A stretch of DNA of 64,000 nt from CAXMST01 sp963793415 (GTDB lineage: Bacteria > Actinomycetota > Thermoleophilia > Solirubrobacterales > 70-9): NCBI GenBank assembly GCA_963793415.1, contig CAWCAC010000002.1, positions 434,001-498,000 on the forward strand. The letters are read 5' to 3'. Positions 24,832-32,804 of this stretch are shown here, piece by piece; the stretch's first letter is position 1, and every line of letters begins with the position of its first letter. The notes below the pieces were generated by a model. It was given only the letters and a program-made list of their open reading frames with translations, made no database searches and was not told the origin of the DNA. A program made the translations under genes and the position numbers.

Positions 24832-25473
24832 ATGTCCAGAGTCACGGAGCGCCTTACGTTCGCCAACGTGATGTCCGTTGCCGCCGTCTTCATCGCGATC
24901 GGCGGCGGGGCGTACGCGGCTGGATTGGCGAGGGACAGTGTCAAGTCGAAGCAGATCGCCGCCAACGCCGTCAAGCAGTCGGAGCTGGCGCGCAACGCGG
25001 TCACCGCGGACAAGATCGCCGCCGCCGCGATTAGCGCCGACAAGATCGCCGACGGGTCCGTGACGACTGCCGAGATCGCCAACGACGCGGTGACGACTGC
25101 CAAGATCGCCAACGATGCCGTCAACGGAGCAAAGGTGAACGAGGGAAGCCTCGGTCAGGTGCCGCTCGCGGCGGTGGCGACGAAGGCCAGCAACACACTG
25201 GGTGCAATCGTCAACGGGGACGGGACGCTAGCTATCGCGGCGCAGCCTGGGACGACGAGCACACGCAACGGCACGGGCTCCTACGCAGTTCAGTTCGGGC
25301 GGGACCTGGCGAACTGCGCGGCGGTGGCTTCGCTGGGCAACAGCGGACCGATCGTCCCCAATCCCGGTGAGATCGGCGCATCGGTCAACTTCGACAACTC
25401 GGTCATCGTCCAGACGCGGAACTCCACGGGCGCGCCGAACGACAACGCCTTCCATCTGATCGTCGTCTGCTGA
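24832..25473 (+). CDS. exported repeat protein typical of Thermoleophilia
   Basis: A 213-residue protein with an N-terminal signal-anchor (LTFANVMSVAAVFIAIGGGA) followed by about seven degenerate units of the type NAVTADKIAAAAIS-ADKIAD-GSVTTAEIA, then a C-terminal beta-rich domain of about 110 residues. Proteins with this start and these A/D/K/I repeats are abundant in Solirubrobacterales and their relatives and are presumed extracellular; no activity is known. GAAGGGG about 10 nt before the ATG may serve as ribosome site. Confidence 0.75.
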   Translation: MSRVTERLTFANVMSVAAVFIAIGGGAYAAGLARDSVKSKQIAANAVKQSELARNAVTADKIAAAAISADKIADGSVTTAEIANDAVTTAKIANDAVNGAKVNEGSLGQVPLAAVATKASNTLGAIVNGDGTLAIAAQPGTTSTRNGTGSYAVQFGRDLANCAAVASLGNSGPIVPNPGEIGASVNFDNSVIVQTRNSTGAPNDNAFHLIVVC

Positions 25474-25499
25474 TCCGGAGGCTGGCGCCCAGACGCCGA

Positions 25500-25548
25500 C
25501 TTCACTGCGATTTGCTGACCCTATGGGCATGCAGAACGCAGCAAAGGT
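25500..25548. repeat. 49-nt inverted-repeat element, copy 1
   Basis: Outer arms CTTCACTGCG / CGCAGCAAAG and an apex CCC-TAT-GGG. A second copy of exactly the same length lies at 48822-48870 with 38 of 49 bases identical, and the differences keep the arms and apex able to pair. It sits between the convergent repeat-protein and cyclase genes, where a two-way terminator would be expected. Confidence 0.55.
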
Positions 25549-25571
25549 GGCTGCTGGCCGGCCCTGAGAAG

Positions 25572-25594
25572 TGGAGCTGGCCGGACTCGAACCG
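25572..25594 (-). repeat. tRNA-Ala 3'-end remnant (att-like)
   Basis: 22 of 23 bases match the 3' end of tRNA-Ala(CGC) at 30616-30638 (acceptor strand plus T arm). The similarity ends in the T stem, the second sublocation used by tRNA-directed integrases. It lies just downstream of the cyclase stop codon, on the same strand as the tRNA. Confidence 0.5.
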
Positions 25595-25614
25595 AGAGCC
25601 CGGAGTGCTCCGTC

Positions 25615-26808
25615 CTAGATCTCGCACACGGCGATTGCCGGGGCGTCCCGGCGGGCCTTCTCGGTCGCGGTCGCGAGATCTCCGAGGGCGGTGTAAGTGA
25701 TGCGATCCGGCTCCAGCCCGAGCGCGGCCGCGCCGTCGGGCTCCAAGCGCTCGACGAGGTCCTTGGAGGCGAGCGCAAGGCCGCCGCTGGCGCAGGCCTC
25801 GATCCGCGCAGCCTCGTTGACGGCATCGCCGAGGGCGTTGACCTCGGAGCGGCCAGCGGTGCTGATATTGCCGACGTAGAGGTTCGCTCCCCAGTGCAGC
25901 CCGAAGCGCAGGACGACGTCGGCGGGCTGCAGGTCGCTCCGGGCGGCGACCTCGTCGACCGCTTCGCGCAGGGCGCGAGCGGCGGCGATGCAGCTCTGTG
26001 CGGCCGCGGACTCCGATCCGGCGGTCTCGGCGAGGAAGAACGCGCCGACGCCGTCGCCGACGTGTCGTCCAACGAGGCCGCCGGCGTCGATGACGCACTG
26101 GTCGGCGGCACGGACGAGGCGGCGCCCGAGCGCGAAGTAGCTGGCGGTCGAAAGGCGTCGGGAGAGCGGCGAGGACCCTTCCAGGTCGGCGAAGAGGATC
26201 GCCGCCGGCCGCCGTCCTGCCTTCGCGACCAGGCCCATTCGCGCGACGTGCCCAAGGTCGGCGGTGAAGGTCATCGCGCTCAGCATTGCCATGCCGGCGG
26301 CAGGCTTGGTGATCAGCACCGTGCCGGCGAGCCGGCCGTTGGCGTCGCGGACGCGGAAGGCGATGGCCGGAATGTCCCCTGCGCCGCCGATCCCGAACCC
26401 CTGGGCGGCGTAGGACAGCATCGTGCCCTCGACCGGGGTCAGCTCGTCGACGATGTCGCTCAGCGCCGGGTCGACAAGTCCACGCAGCTCGTCGCGCCCG
26501 CCGGGTGTGTCAGTGAGCACGAGGCCGCCGGCGGCGCGGAAGAAGCGACGATTGAGCTCGATGCTGTTCGACCCCATCGGCCATCCCTCGCTCGCCCGGA
26601 GCCACTCAGGCCCAAAGATGTGGGCGCCGATCGGGAACGATGCGAGCTCGACGAGAGCGCCGAACGACAGGCGTATGTCGTCACTGGCCCAGACCATCCT
26701 CCAGCGGTCATCGACGACCCATCCCCAGTGCCCCGCGTCGCGGATTGCCCGCGCCGCGTCGGCGAGGGCCGGATCTGCGGGCAACGGGTATGGCTCCTGT
26801 TCCCCCAT
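25615..26808 (-). CDS. class III adenylate/guanylate cyclase with N-terminal sensor
   Basis: A 397-residue soluble protein. The first 180 residues include a PAS-like opening (HWGWVVDDRWRMVWASDD) and a region of unknown fold; residues about 205-390 form a class III cyclase domain: LFADLEGSSPLSRRLS with the first metal Asp, GRHVGDGVGAFFLAE with the second, and VNALGDAVNEAARIEACA. The transition-state Asn-Arg pair appears as NEAAR. ATP versus GTP cannot be decided. It lies between two tRNA-Ala 3'-end copies, so it may be island cargo. Confidence 0.82.
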   Translation of the reverse strand: MGEQEPYPLPADPALADAARAIRDAGHWGWVVDDRWRMVWASDDIRLSFGALVELASFPIGAHIFGPEWLRASEGWPMGSNSIELNRRFFRAAGGLVLTDTPGGRDELRGLVDPALSDIVDELTPVEGTMLSYAAQGFGIGGAGDIPAIAFRVRDANGRLAGTVLITKPAAGMAMLSAMTFTADLGHVARMGLVAKAGRRPAAILFADLEGSSPLSRRLSTASYFALGRRLVRAADQCVIDAGGLVGRHVGDGVGAFFLAETAGSESAAAQSCIAAARALREAVDEVAARSDLQPADVVLRFGLHWGANLYVGNISTAGRSEVNALGDAVNEAARIEACASGGLALASKDLVERLEPDGAAALGLEPDRITYTALGDLATATEKARRDAPAIAVCEI

Positions 26809-26903
26809 CGTCCGATCCTATCCCGGTGGCAGCGGCCGGCCCAGTGCTCGGCCACGCGGGACCGCTCTGAACGAACGGTGCCGGCTCGCGGTTGGGCGGA
26901 AAG

Positions 26904-26949
26904 GTGATGGAGCTAGCCGGACTCGAACCGGCGACCTCCTGGGTGCGAT
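26904..26949 (-). repeat. 46-bp copy of tRNA-Ala(CGC) 3' part (att site)
   Basis: Identical, base for base, to 30612-30657. The copy runs from 4 bp beyond the tRNA 3' end through the T arm, variable region and anticodon stem, and stops at the first base of the anticodon loop. This is the classic duplication left when a tyrosine integrase uses the anticodon loop as crossover site. The 3.66 kb between the two copies carries a membrane protein, a sulfatase and possibly a small ORF, but no integrase. Confidence 0.75.
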
Positions 26950-27096
26950 GCGGGGAGGGGTTGTGGGGGACTTGGCTCTAGCAAGCGGGGAGTTGTCCGC
27001 GGGCTCGCCCGGCGGTCTGAAACGGATACCTCTGGATTGACCGGGATTGGAGTGGATTTGGGCACCAGAACGGGGCTGGTGCCCAATGGCCCAATG

Positions 27097-27231
27097 TCAC
27101 GGTCCCTGGCCGGCCCCGCTGAAACCGCCGTCGTCGACAGGATCGAGTTCGTCCCCGAACCTACGTCGCCGCCCGTCGATGCGGAGCATGAAGACCTGGG
27201 CGACGACGACGGCGACGATGACCAGCGCCAT
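27097..27231 (-). CDS. possible 44-residue membrane peptide
   Basis: ATG at 27231 opens MALVIVAVVVAQVFML, one membrane segment, followed by a charged tail (RIDGRRRRFGDELD). The first 20 codons end almost always in G or C, as real genes here do; the tail less so. No ribosome site or clear -10 box. It is the only coding candidate found in the 560-bp gap 26809-27372. Confidence 0.3.
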   Translation of the reverse strand: MALVIVAVVVAQVFMLRIDGRRRRFGDELDPVDDGGFSGAGQGP

Positions 27232-27372
27232 GGCCCCGGGGCCAGAGTTCGCGGTGCGTGGTTACGTTCCCAGCGCCGATGTCTGGGGGCCGGGCCTCAA
27301 CCCTCAGAGACTCCGTCCCGACCCGCACGAGGAGGCAAGCCCTCTCGGTTGCGAGGCAGATAGCATCCGGCC

Positions 27373-28041
27373 ATGCCTGCGACCCAAGGGGATTCCGCGA
27401 AGGCCCCGGGTCGTTTCGACTTCCTTCATGGCCACCTCGAGCTCTTCGCGACCATCCTGCTCGCCCTCGCCGCCGTTGCGACTGCGTGGAGCTCCTACCA
27501 ATCGGCACGTTGGAGCGGCATCCAGGCGATCGACTTCAGCAAGGCGAACGCCGCCCGCGTCGAGTCCACCCGCGCTTCGACCGAGGCGGGGCAGGAAACG
27601 CAGGTCGACGTTCTGACCTTCACGCAGTGGGCGAATGCGTATGCGGCGGGGGACGAACTCCTCCAGAACTTCTACTTCGATCGCTTCCGTGACGAGTTCA
27701 AGCCAGCCGTCAAGGCTTGGATCTCGACCCAACCGCTGAAGTCCGCCGACGCCCCACCGACGCCGTTTGCGATGCCCGAGTACGAGCTCGCCAAGAACGA
27801 CGAGGCCGCGAAGTTGGTCGATGACGCTGAGGCGTCCAGCGCCGACGCCCTGGTTTCGAATCAGCGCTCTGACAACTATGTGCTGGCGGTCGTCCTCTTC
27901 GCCGCAGCGCTCTTCTTCGCCGGTATCAGCACGAAACTCACGGAACCGAGGCAGCGGGTCGCCCTGCTGGTCATGGGCTATGTGCTCTTCGTCGGCACGT
28001 TCGCCTGGCTGGTCACTTTCCCAATTTCGATCTCGATCTGA
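27373..28041 (+). CDS. uncharacterised three-segment membrane protein (island gene)
   Basis: A 222-residue protein with one membrane segment near residues 23-40 (ELFATILLALAAVATAWSSYQ), a long soluble middle with FTQWANAYAAGDELLQNFYFDRFRDEFKPAV and PFAMPEYELAKNDEAA, and two membrane segments at the C-terminus. I have seen similar layouts in conserved hypothetical proteins but cannot assign a function. TAGCAT ends 6 nt before the ATG, so it is probably leaderless. It is the first cargo gene inside the tRNA-Ala island; G+C is somewhat lower than in the surroundings. Confidence 0.7.
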   Translation: MPATQGDSAKAPGRFDFLHGHLELFATILLALAAVATAWSSYQSARWSGIQAIDFSKANAARVESTRASTEAGQETQVDVLTFTQWANAYAAGDELLQNFYFDRFRDEFKPAVKAWISTQPLKSADAPPTPFAMPEYELAKNDEAAKLVDDAEASSADALVSNQRSDNYVLAVVLFAAALFFAGISTKLTEPRQRVALLVMGYVLFVGTFAWLVTFPISISI

Positions 28042-28222
28042 TTGCTCGGATCACCTCACCGGCAGCGCCGAGGTCGTCGAGCGCGTCGCCACGGCGGCGA
28101 GCGTGCTGAGCTGCTGTCGGGGGCCTCCGGTTCATCCGATTCAGTTGATGCTCGTCTGGTGCGGGACTTGAGATGCTGACCGGAACGCCCGCCTAGTCAT
28201 CACGAGACAGATAGGACGATTC

Positions 28223-30577
28223 ATGGCCAAAGATTTCAACGGAAAGATCGCTCTCGACATCAGGGATTCAGAGGGCGATTGGGCTCCGTTCCTGCCACCG
28301 AAGGCCGCCGAGGGCGCGCCCAATGTCCTGCTGCTTTCGTGGGATGACATCGGTTACGGAACCATGGACGTCTTCGGCGGTCCTGTCGAGACCCCGAACA
28401 TGCGACGTATCGCGGACATGGGTGTCCGCTTTTCGAACTTCCACACGACCGCGCTGTGCTCCCCGACGCGAGCCTCTCTGCTGACCGGCCGCAACGCCAC
28501 CTCGAACGGGATGGCGACGATCGCGGAATTTGGGTCGGGCTTCCCGGGAATCTCCACTCGCATCCCCTTCGAGAACGGAATGATCTCCGAGGTGTTGGCC
28601 GAGCAGGGCTACAGCACCTACTGCGTCGGCAAGTGGCACCTGACCCCCGGCGACGAGACGACCCTCGCATCGTTCAAGGGGCGCTGGCCACTTGGACGTG
28701 GGTTCGAGCGCTTCTACGGGTTCCTCGGGGGGGAGTCCAACAGCTGGTATCCAGACCTCGTCCACGACAATCACCAGGTCGATGCGCCCGCAACGCCCGA
28801 TGAGGGCTACCACCTCTCCAAGGACCTATCCGACAGGGCGATCGAGTTCATCCGCGATACGAAGGCCATCGATCCCGACAAGCCATTCTTCATGTACCTC
28901 GCTTCGCAGGCGGGGCACGCACCACATCACGTGCCGAAGGAGTGGGCGGACAAGTACAAGGGCAAGTTCGACCAGGGCTACGAGGCGATTCGCTCCGAGA
29001 TCCTCCAGCGGCAGAAGGAGCTCGGGCTACTGCCCGAGGACACCGAGCTCTCGAAGATCAACCCACATGGCGAGCCTGCCGCGAAGGGTCCGGACGGACA
29101 GCCTTGGCCGCTCCTCGACACCGTTCGACCCTGGGACTCGCTGAGCGCTGACGAGCAGCGTCTCTTCTCGCGCATGGCGGAGGTGTTCGCCGGCTACATC
29201 TCCTACACCGACCACGAGCTCGGTCGGGTACTCGACTACCTCGAGGAATCCGAGCAGCTCGACAACACGCTGATCGTCGTCGTCTCCGACAACGGCGGCA
29301 GCGGCGAGGGCGGCCCGAACGGCTCGTTCAACGAATGGCGCTTCTTCAATGGGATCGCCGATTCGACCGAGGTGACGATCCCGCACATCGACGAGCTCGG
29401 CACCCCCTCGTCTTATAACCACTACACCACCGGCTGGGCATGGGCGTTCGACACGCCGTTTCCGTACTGGAAGCGCTGGGCCGGCTACGAGGGCGGGGTT
29501 GCGGACATGTGCTTCATGGCCTGGCCGGCGAAGATCGAAGCCGAGTCCGTACCGCGAGGGCAGTACATCCATGCCGTCGACATCGCGCCGACCATCTATG
29601 AGCTGCTCGGCGTCGAGCCGCCAGAGGTGATCAAGGGGTATCAGCAGAGCGCGATCGAGGGAGAGAGCTTCGCTGCGTCGATCACCGACGCTGAGGCGCC
29701 GGGGAAGGAGACCCAGTTCTACGCGATGCTGGGCCAGCGCTCGATCTACCACAAGGGTTGGCTCGCCTGCACCCTCCACCCGCCGCTCAGCGGATGGGGA
29801 AAGTTCGACCAGGACGTATGGGAGCTCTACAACCTGGAGGAGGACCGCGCGCAGTCGGACAACCTGGCCGAGAAGGAGCCGGTACGGCTCAACGAACTCA
29901 AGGCCCTCTGGTACTACAACGCAGGGATCTACAACGGACTGCCGCTCGACGACCGAACCGCCCTCGAGCAGGTACTCGCGGATCGACCTCATGCCGCTAA
30001 GGACCGGGAGCGGTACGTCTACTTCCCCGACTGCGCCGATGTCCCGGAAGAGGGGGGCGTGCGGATCACGGGTCGCTCCTACAAGATCGCGGCCGGCGTC
30101 GAGATTGATTCAAGCGACGCGCAGGGCGTCATCTACGCCCACGGTGGCGTGGCGGGCGGTCACAGTCTCTACGTCAAGGATGGCCGTCTCCGCTACGCGT
30201 TCAACTGGGTCGGGACCCACATTCAGGACGTGGTAGCGGACCGCGGTATCACTCCCGGCGAGCACGTCTACGCTGCTGAATTCACGATGACGGGCAAGAA
30301 CGAGGACCCCGCCATGCCCGGTTTCGTCGGCACGCTCAGCCTCTACATCGACGACAATGAAGTCGGAAGCGCCGAGATCGTCACCCAGCCCGGCGTGTTC
30401 TGCCTCGTCGGCGACGGGATATGCGTCGGCCGTGACAGCGCCTCACCTGTGACTCCCGACTACAAGGCTCCGTTCCGTTTCACGGGCGGCGCGATCGACA
30501 AGGTGATCGTCGACGTCTCCGGGGAGCCATATGTCGACCACGAGGCCCAGGTCCGGGCCTGGTTCATGCGCGACTGA
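28223..30577 (+). CDS. arylsulfatase (formylglycine-dependent, cytosolic)
   Basis: A 784-residue type I sulfatase. Metal site DD at residues 41-42 in LLSWDDIGYG, the CxPxR modification motif in TTALCSPTRASLLTGRN with Cys79, YCVGKWHLTP, and VVVSDNGGSGEGG with metal Asp/Asn. The last 130 or so residues (from about 645) form a separate beta-rich domain common in this large arylsulfatase subgroup. No signal peptide. It needs an FGE to convert Cys79; the FGE-fold protein at 18.9 kb is exported and appears not to be catalytic, so an FGE must lie elsewhere. G+C is near 60%, clearly below the flanks, and it lies inside the tRNA-bounded segment: probably acquired. Confidence 0.88.
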   Translation: MAKDFNGKIALDIRDSEGDWAPFLPPKAAEGAPNVLLLSWDDIGYGTMDVFGGPVETPNMRRIADMGVRFSNFHTTALCSPTRASLLTGRNATSNGMATIAEFGSGFPGISTRIPFENGMISEVLAEQGYSTYCVGKWHLTPGDETTLASFKGRWPLGRGFERFYGFLGGESNSWYPDLVHDNHQVDAPATPDEGYHLSKDLSDRAIEFIRDTKAIDPDKPFFMYLASQAGHAPHHVPKEWADKYKGKFDQGYEAIRSEILQRQKELGLLPEDTELSKINPHGEPAAKGPDGQPWPLLDTVRPWDSLSADEQRLFSRMAEVFAGYISYTDHELGRVLDYLEESEQLDNTLIVVVSDNGGSGEGGPNGSFNEWRFFNGIADSTEVTIPHIDELGTPSSYNHYTTGWAWAFDTPFPYWKRWAGYEGGVADMCFMAWPAKIEAESVPRGQYIHAVDIAPTIYELLGVEPPEVIKGYQQSAIEGESFAASITDAEAPGKETQFYAMLGQRSIYHKGWLACTLHPPLSGWGKFDQDVWELYNLEEDRAQSDNLAEKEPVRLNELKALWYYNAGIYNGLPLDDRTALEQVLADRPHAAKDRERYVYFPDCADVPEEGGVRITGRSYKIAAGVEIDSSDAQGVIYAHGGVAGGHSLYVKDGRLRYAFNWVGTHIQDVVADRGITPGEHVYAAEFTMTGKNEDPAMPGFVGTLSLYIDDNEVGSAEIVTQPGVFCLVGDGICVGRDSASPVTPDYKAPFRFTGGAIDKVIVDVSGEPYVDHEAQVRAWFMRD

Positions 30578-30615
30578 CGTGTGGCGGATCGATAGGAGTC
30601 CGGCGTTTTCCGTGA

Positions 30616-30688
30616 TGGAGCTAGCCGGACTCGAACCGGCGACCTCCTGGGTGCGATCCAGGCGCTCTCCCAACTGAGCTATAGCCCC
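30616..30688 (-). tRNA. tRNA-Ala(CGC)
   Basis: Cloverleaf reads GGGGCTA acceptor, TAGCTCAGTTGGGAGAGC D arm, anticodon stem CCTGG/CCAGG around the loop ATCGCAC (anticodon CGC), and T arm GCCGG-TTCGAGT-CCGGC. The G3-U70 pair, the alanine identity element, is present. CCA is not encoded. Its 3' part is duplicated at 26904-26949. Confidence 0.93.
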
Positions 30689-30823
30689 TTGTCACGGCGG
30701 ACCGTGGGCGGCCGTTCGGCGACCGCGGGATCGCAAGGATACTTGTACGGGGCGGGAATCTCAGCGGGGGCGCGAAGATGCCGGTATCCCTTGCAGGCGC
30801 CCGCCGGGCGGGGAACAAATCCA

Positions 30824-32686
30824 ATGAGCTTTCGCGGCCGACTGACACTGTTCTTCGTCGCGATCGTGGTCGTACCCATGATCGCGGTCGCGGTGCTGGT
30901 CGTACAGGTCACCGAGGACTCGGCCAGCGGCAAGGCCGACGCCCGCCTCGCGACGGGCCTCGAGGCGGCGCAGGAGATCTACGACGAGGCCCTGCTGAAG
31001 GCACCGGACGACGTCAACCGGATCGCCAACTCCGCCGGTGTCGCGGAGGCGCTCAGCGCCCCCAATGAGACCTTCCTCGAGAAGATCGCGAACGAGGAGG
31101 TCGCCGCGGGTAAGGCGGCGATGGTCGCCTTCTACGACGCCGGCGGCGCCCTGCTCACCCGCGCCGGCCCCGCCGACGCGATCGCGCGCAGCCGCCGGCC
31201 GCTCGACACCGGCTCGGGCTCGGTCGGCGAAGTCGAGGTCGCGAGCCTCAGCGCCAAGGCCTACGTCCGCCAGGTCGCTGCCCTGACCGACGTCGGCGCC
31301 ACGGTCGTCGACGACAGGGGTCCGGTCGCATCCTCGATCGAGCTCGGTGCCGCCGAGCTGCCGGATGAAGTCGGCGGAGTCACCGTCGAGGTCGGCTCCG
31401 AGACGCTGCGCGCCGCCGCACTCAAGCTCCAGGGGGCGACGCCGGGCGCCCGGATCGTGCTCACGACGCCCGAGGGCGAGGGCTTCGTCGCCCGCGCCCC
31501 CGAGGTTGCGCTGGTGCTGGTGGCCTTCTTCGCGATCGCCGCCTTCCTGATCCTCGTCGTCCTGCGGATGCTCCAGGGACAGGTCGCGGAGATGCTCGCC
31601 GCCGCCCGGCGGATCGGCGACGGCGACTTCTCCGGTGAGGTGCCGGCCGAGGGCAACGACGAGCTCGCCGGGCTGGCGCGCGAGTTCAACAAGATGAGCG
31701 GCCGGCTCAGCGATCAGATGCATCAGCTGCAGCGCCAGCGGGAGGAGCTCGACCAGTCGGTCCGACGCCTCGGTGAGGCGTTCGCTTCCGGCCTCGACCG
31801 CGCAGCGCTGCTCGAGATCGTGATCGAGACGGCGATCGCGGCCTGCGAGGCGGAGAGCGGCGAGATCGTGCTCGCCGGGCATGAGCAGCCCGAGGCCCGG
31901 GCGGGCTTGGGCAGGGGCCCGGAGTGGGATCTGGTCCTGGGCGAGGCTGCCGAGCGGGCGGCGGCCGCGCGGGCGGCGGCCGAGGTGCGCCGCGGCGAGC
32001 TGCATGCGATCGCGCATCCGCTCGTGCGCGTCGGGGAGGGAGACGCGACGCTGGGAACGATGGCCGTGGCCCGCAAGGGAGCGGCATTCGGATCGAGCGA
32101 GAAGGAGGTGCTCCGGTATCTGATCGGGCAGGCCTCGGTCTCGGTCGAGAACATCGGCCTGCACGAGCGCGTTGCCGAGCAGGCCGTGACCGACGCGCTC
32201 ACGGGCCTCGCCAACAACCGCCACTTCCGCGAGTGGATCGACCGGGAGGGCCAGCGGATCGCACGCTTCGGCGGCGGCCTCTCGCTGGTGATGCTGGACG
32301 TCGATGACTTCAAGCTGGTCAACGACACCCACGGCCACCCGCAGGGCGACGAGGTGCTGAGGGAGCTGGGCCGGATCCTGCGGCTCGAGTCGCGGGGCAT
32401 CGACGAGGCGGCCCGCTACGGCGGCGAGGAGTTCGTGCTGGCGCTGCCGGAGACCCCGAAGGGCGGTGCGATCGAGGTCGCTGAGCGGATCCGGGAGCGG
32501 ATCGCGTCGAACGCCGTGCAGGGTGTCGATGGAAACTCGACGCTGAGCGTGACCGCCAGCCTCGGCGTTGCCTCGATGCCCGAGGACGGCTCCGATGCGC
32601 GAAGCCTGATCGCGGCCGCCGACGCGGCGCTGTACGAGGCGAAGCGGGCGGGGAAGAACCGCGTCGTCGCCGCGGGCGGGCGCTGA
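30824..32686 (+). CDS. membrane diguanylate cyclase (HAMP-GAF-like-GGDEF)
   Basis: A 620-residue protein: membrane segment at residues 8-28, an extracytoplasmic sensor to about 225, second membrane segment at about 230-250, a HAMP region (RIGDGDFSGEVPAEGNDELAGLAREFNKM), a GAF-like domain (about 310-450) and a GGDEF domain with DALTGLANNRHFREW and the active site YGGEEFVLAL near residue 550. The active-site variant GGEEF is fully competent in known enzymes. Makes cyclic-di-GMP in response to an external or membrane signal. ATG 30824 has no strong ribosome site; the leader is long. Confidence 0.87.
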   Translation: MSFRGRLTLFFVAIVVVPMIAVAVLVVQVTEDSASGKADARLATGLEAAQEIYDEALLKAPDDVNRIANSAGVAEALSAPNETFLEKIANEEVAAGKAAMVAFYDAGGALLTRAGPADAIARSRRPLDTGSGSVGEVEVASLSAKAYVRQVAALTDVGATVVDDRGPVASSIELGAAELPDEVGGVTVEVGSETLRAAALKLQGATPGARIVLTTPEGEGFVARAPEVALVLVAFFAIAAFLILVVLRMLQGQVAEMLAAARRIGDGDFSGEVPAEGNDELAGLAREFNKMSGRLSDQMHQLQRQREELDQSVRRLGEAFASGLDRAALLEIVIETAIAACEAESGEIVLAGHEQPEARAGLGRGPEWDLVLGEAAERAAAARAAAEVRRGELHAIAHPLVRVGEGDATLGTMAVARKGAAFGSSEKEVLRYLIGQASVSVENIGLHERVAEQAVTDALTGLANNRHFREWIDREGQRIARFGGGLSLVMLDVDDFKLVNDTHGHPQGDEVLRELGRILRLESRGIDEAARYGGEEFVLALPETPKGGAIEVAERIRERIASNAVQGVDGNSTLSVTASLGVASMPEDGSDARSLIAAADAALYEAKRAGKNRVVAAGGR

Positions 32687-32757
32687 GATTCACGTCGCGG
32701 GGAGGCCCGGGATGGCGCAGGGGAAAGCGCTTGCACGGCGAAATGAGGCGGCAGCGT

Positions 32758-32772
32758 CCTCTTGACAAGAGG
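32758..32772. promoter_or_regulatory. CCTCTTG-A-CAAGAGG dyad containing TTGACA
   Basis: A 15-bp dyad with perfect 7-bp arms whose centre forms a consensus TTGACA -35 box (32762-32767). A regulator bound here would cover the -35 of the acidic-protein gene starting at 32805. The matching -10 is weak (GCAACC at 17-bp spacing), which fits an activated or special promoter, or means the TTGACA is incidental. A second small dyad AAGCGCTT lies about 35 bp upstream. Confidence 0.35.
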
Positions 32773-32804
32773 AACGCGGCATCTGCAACCCTTCAAAGAC
32801 CGCC

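Noticed and set aside
27161..27508. 115-codon minus-strand frame in the island
   Set aside because: Arg/Gly/His-rich composition without domains and mostly antisense to the membrane protein gene.
18931..30577. Functional pair of FGE and sulfatase
   Set aside because: 8 kb apart, opposite compartments (exported versus cytosolic), and the FGE-like protein lacks the catalytic Cys pair.
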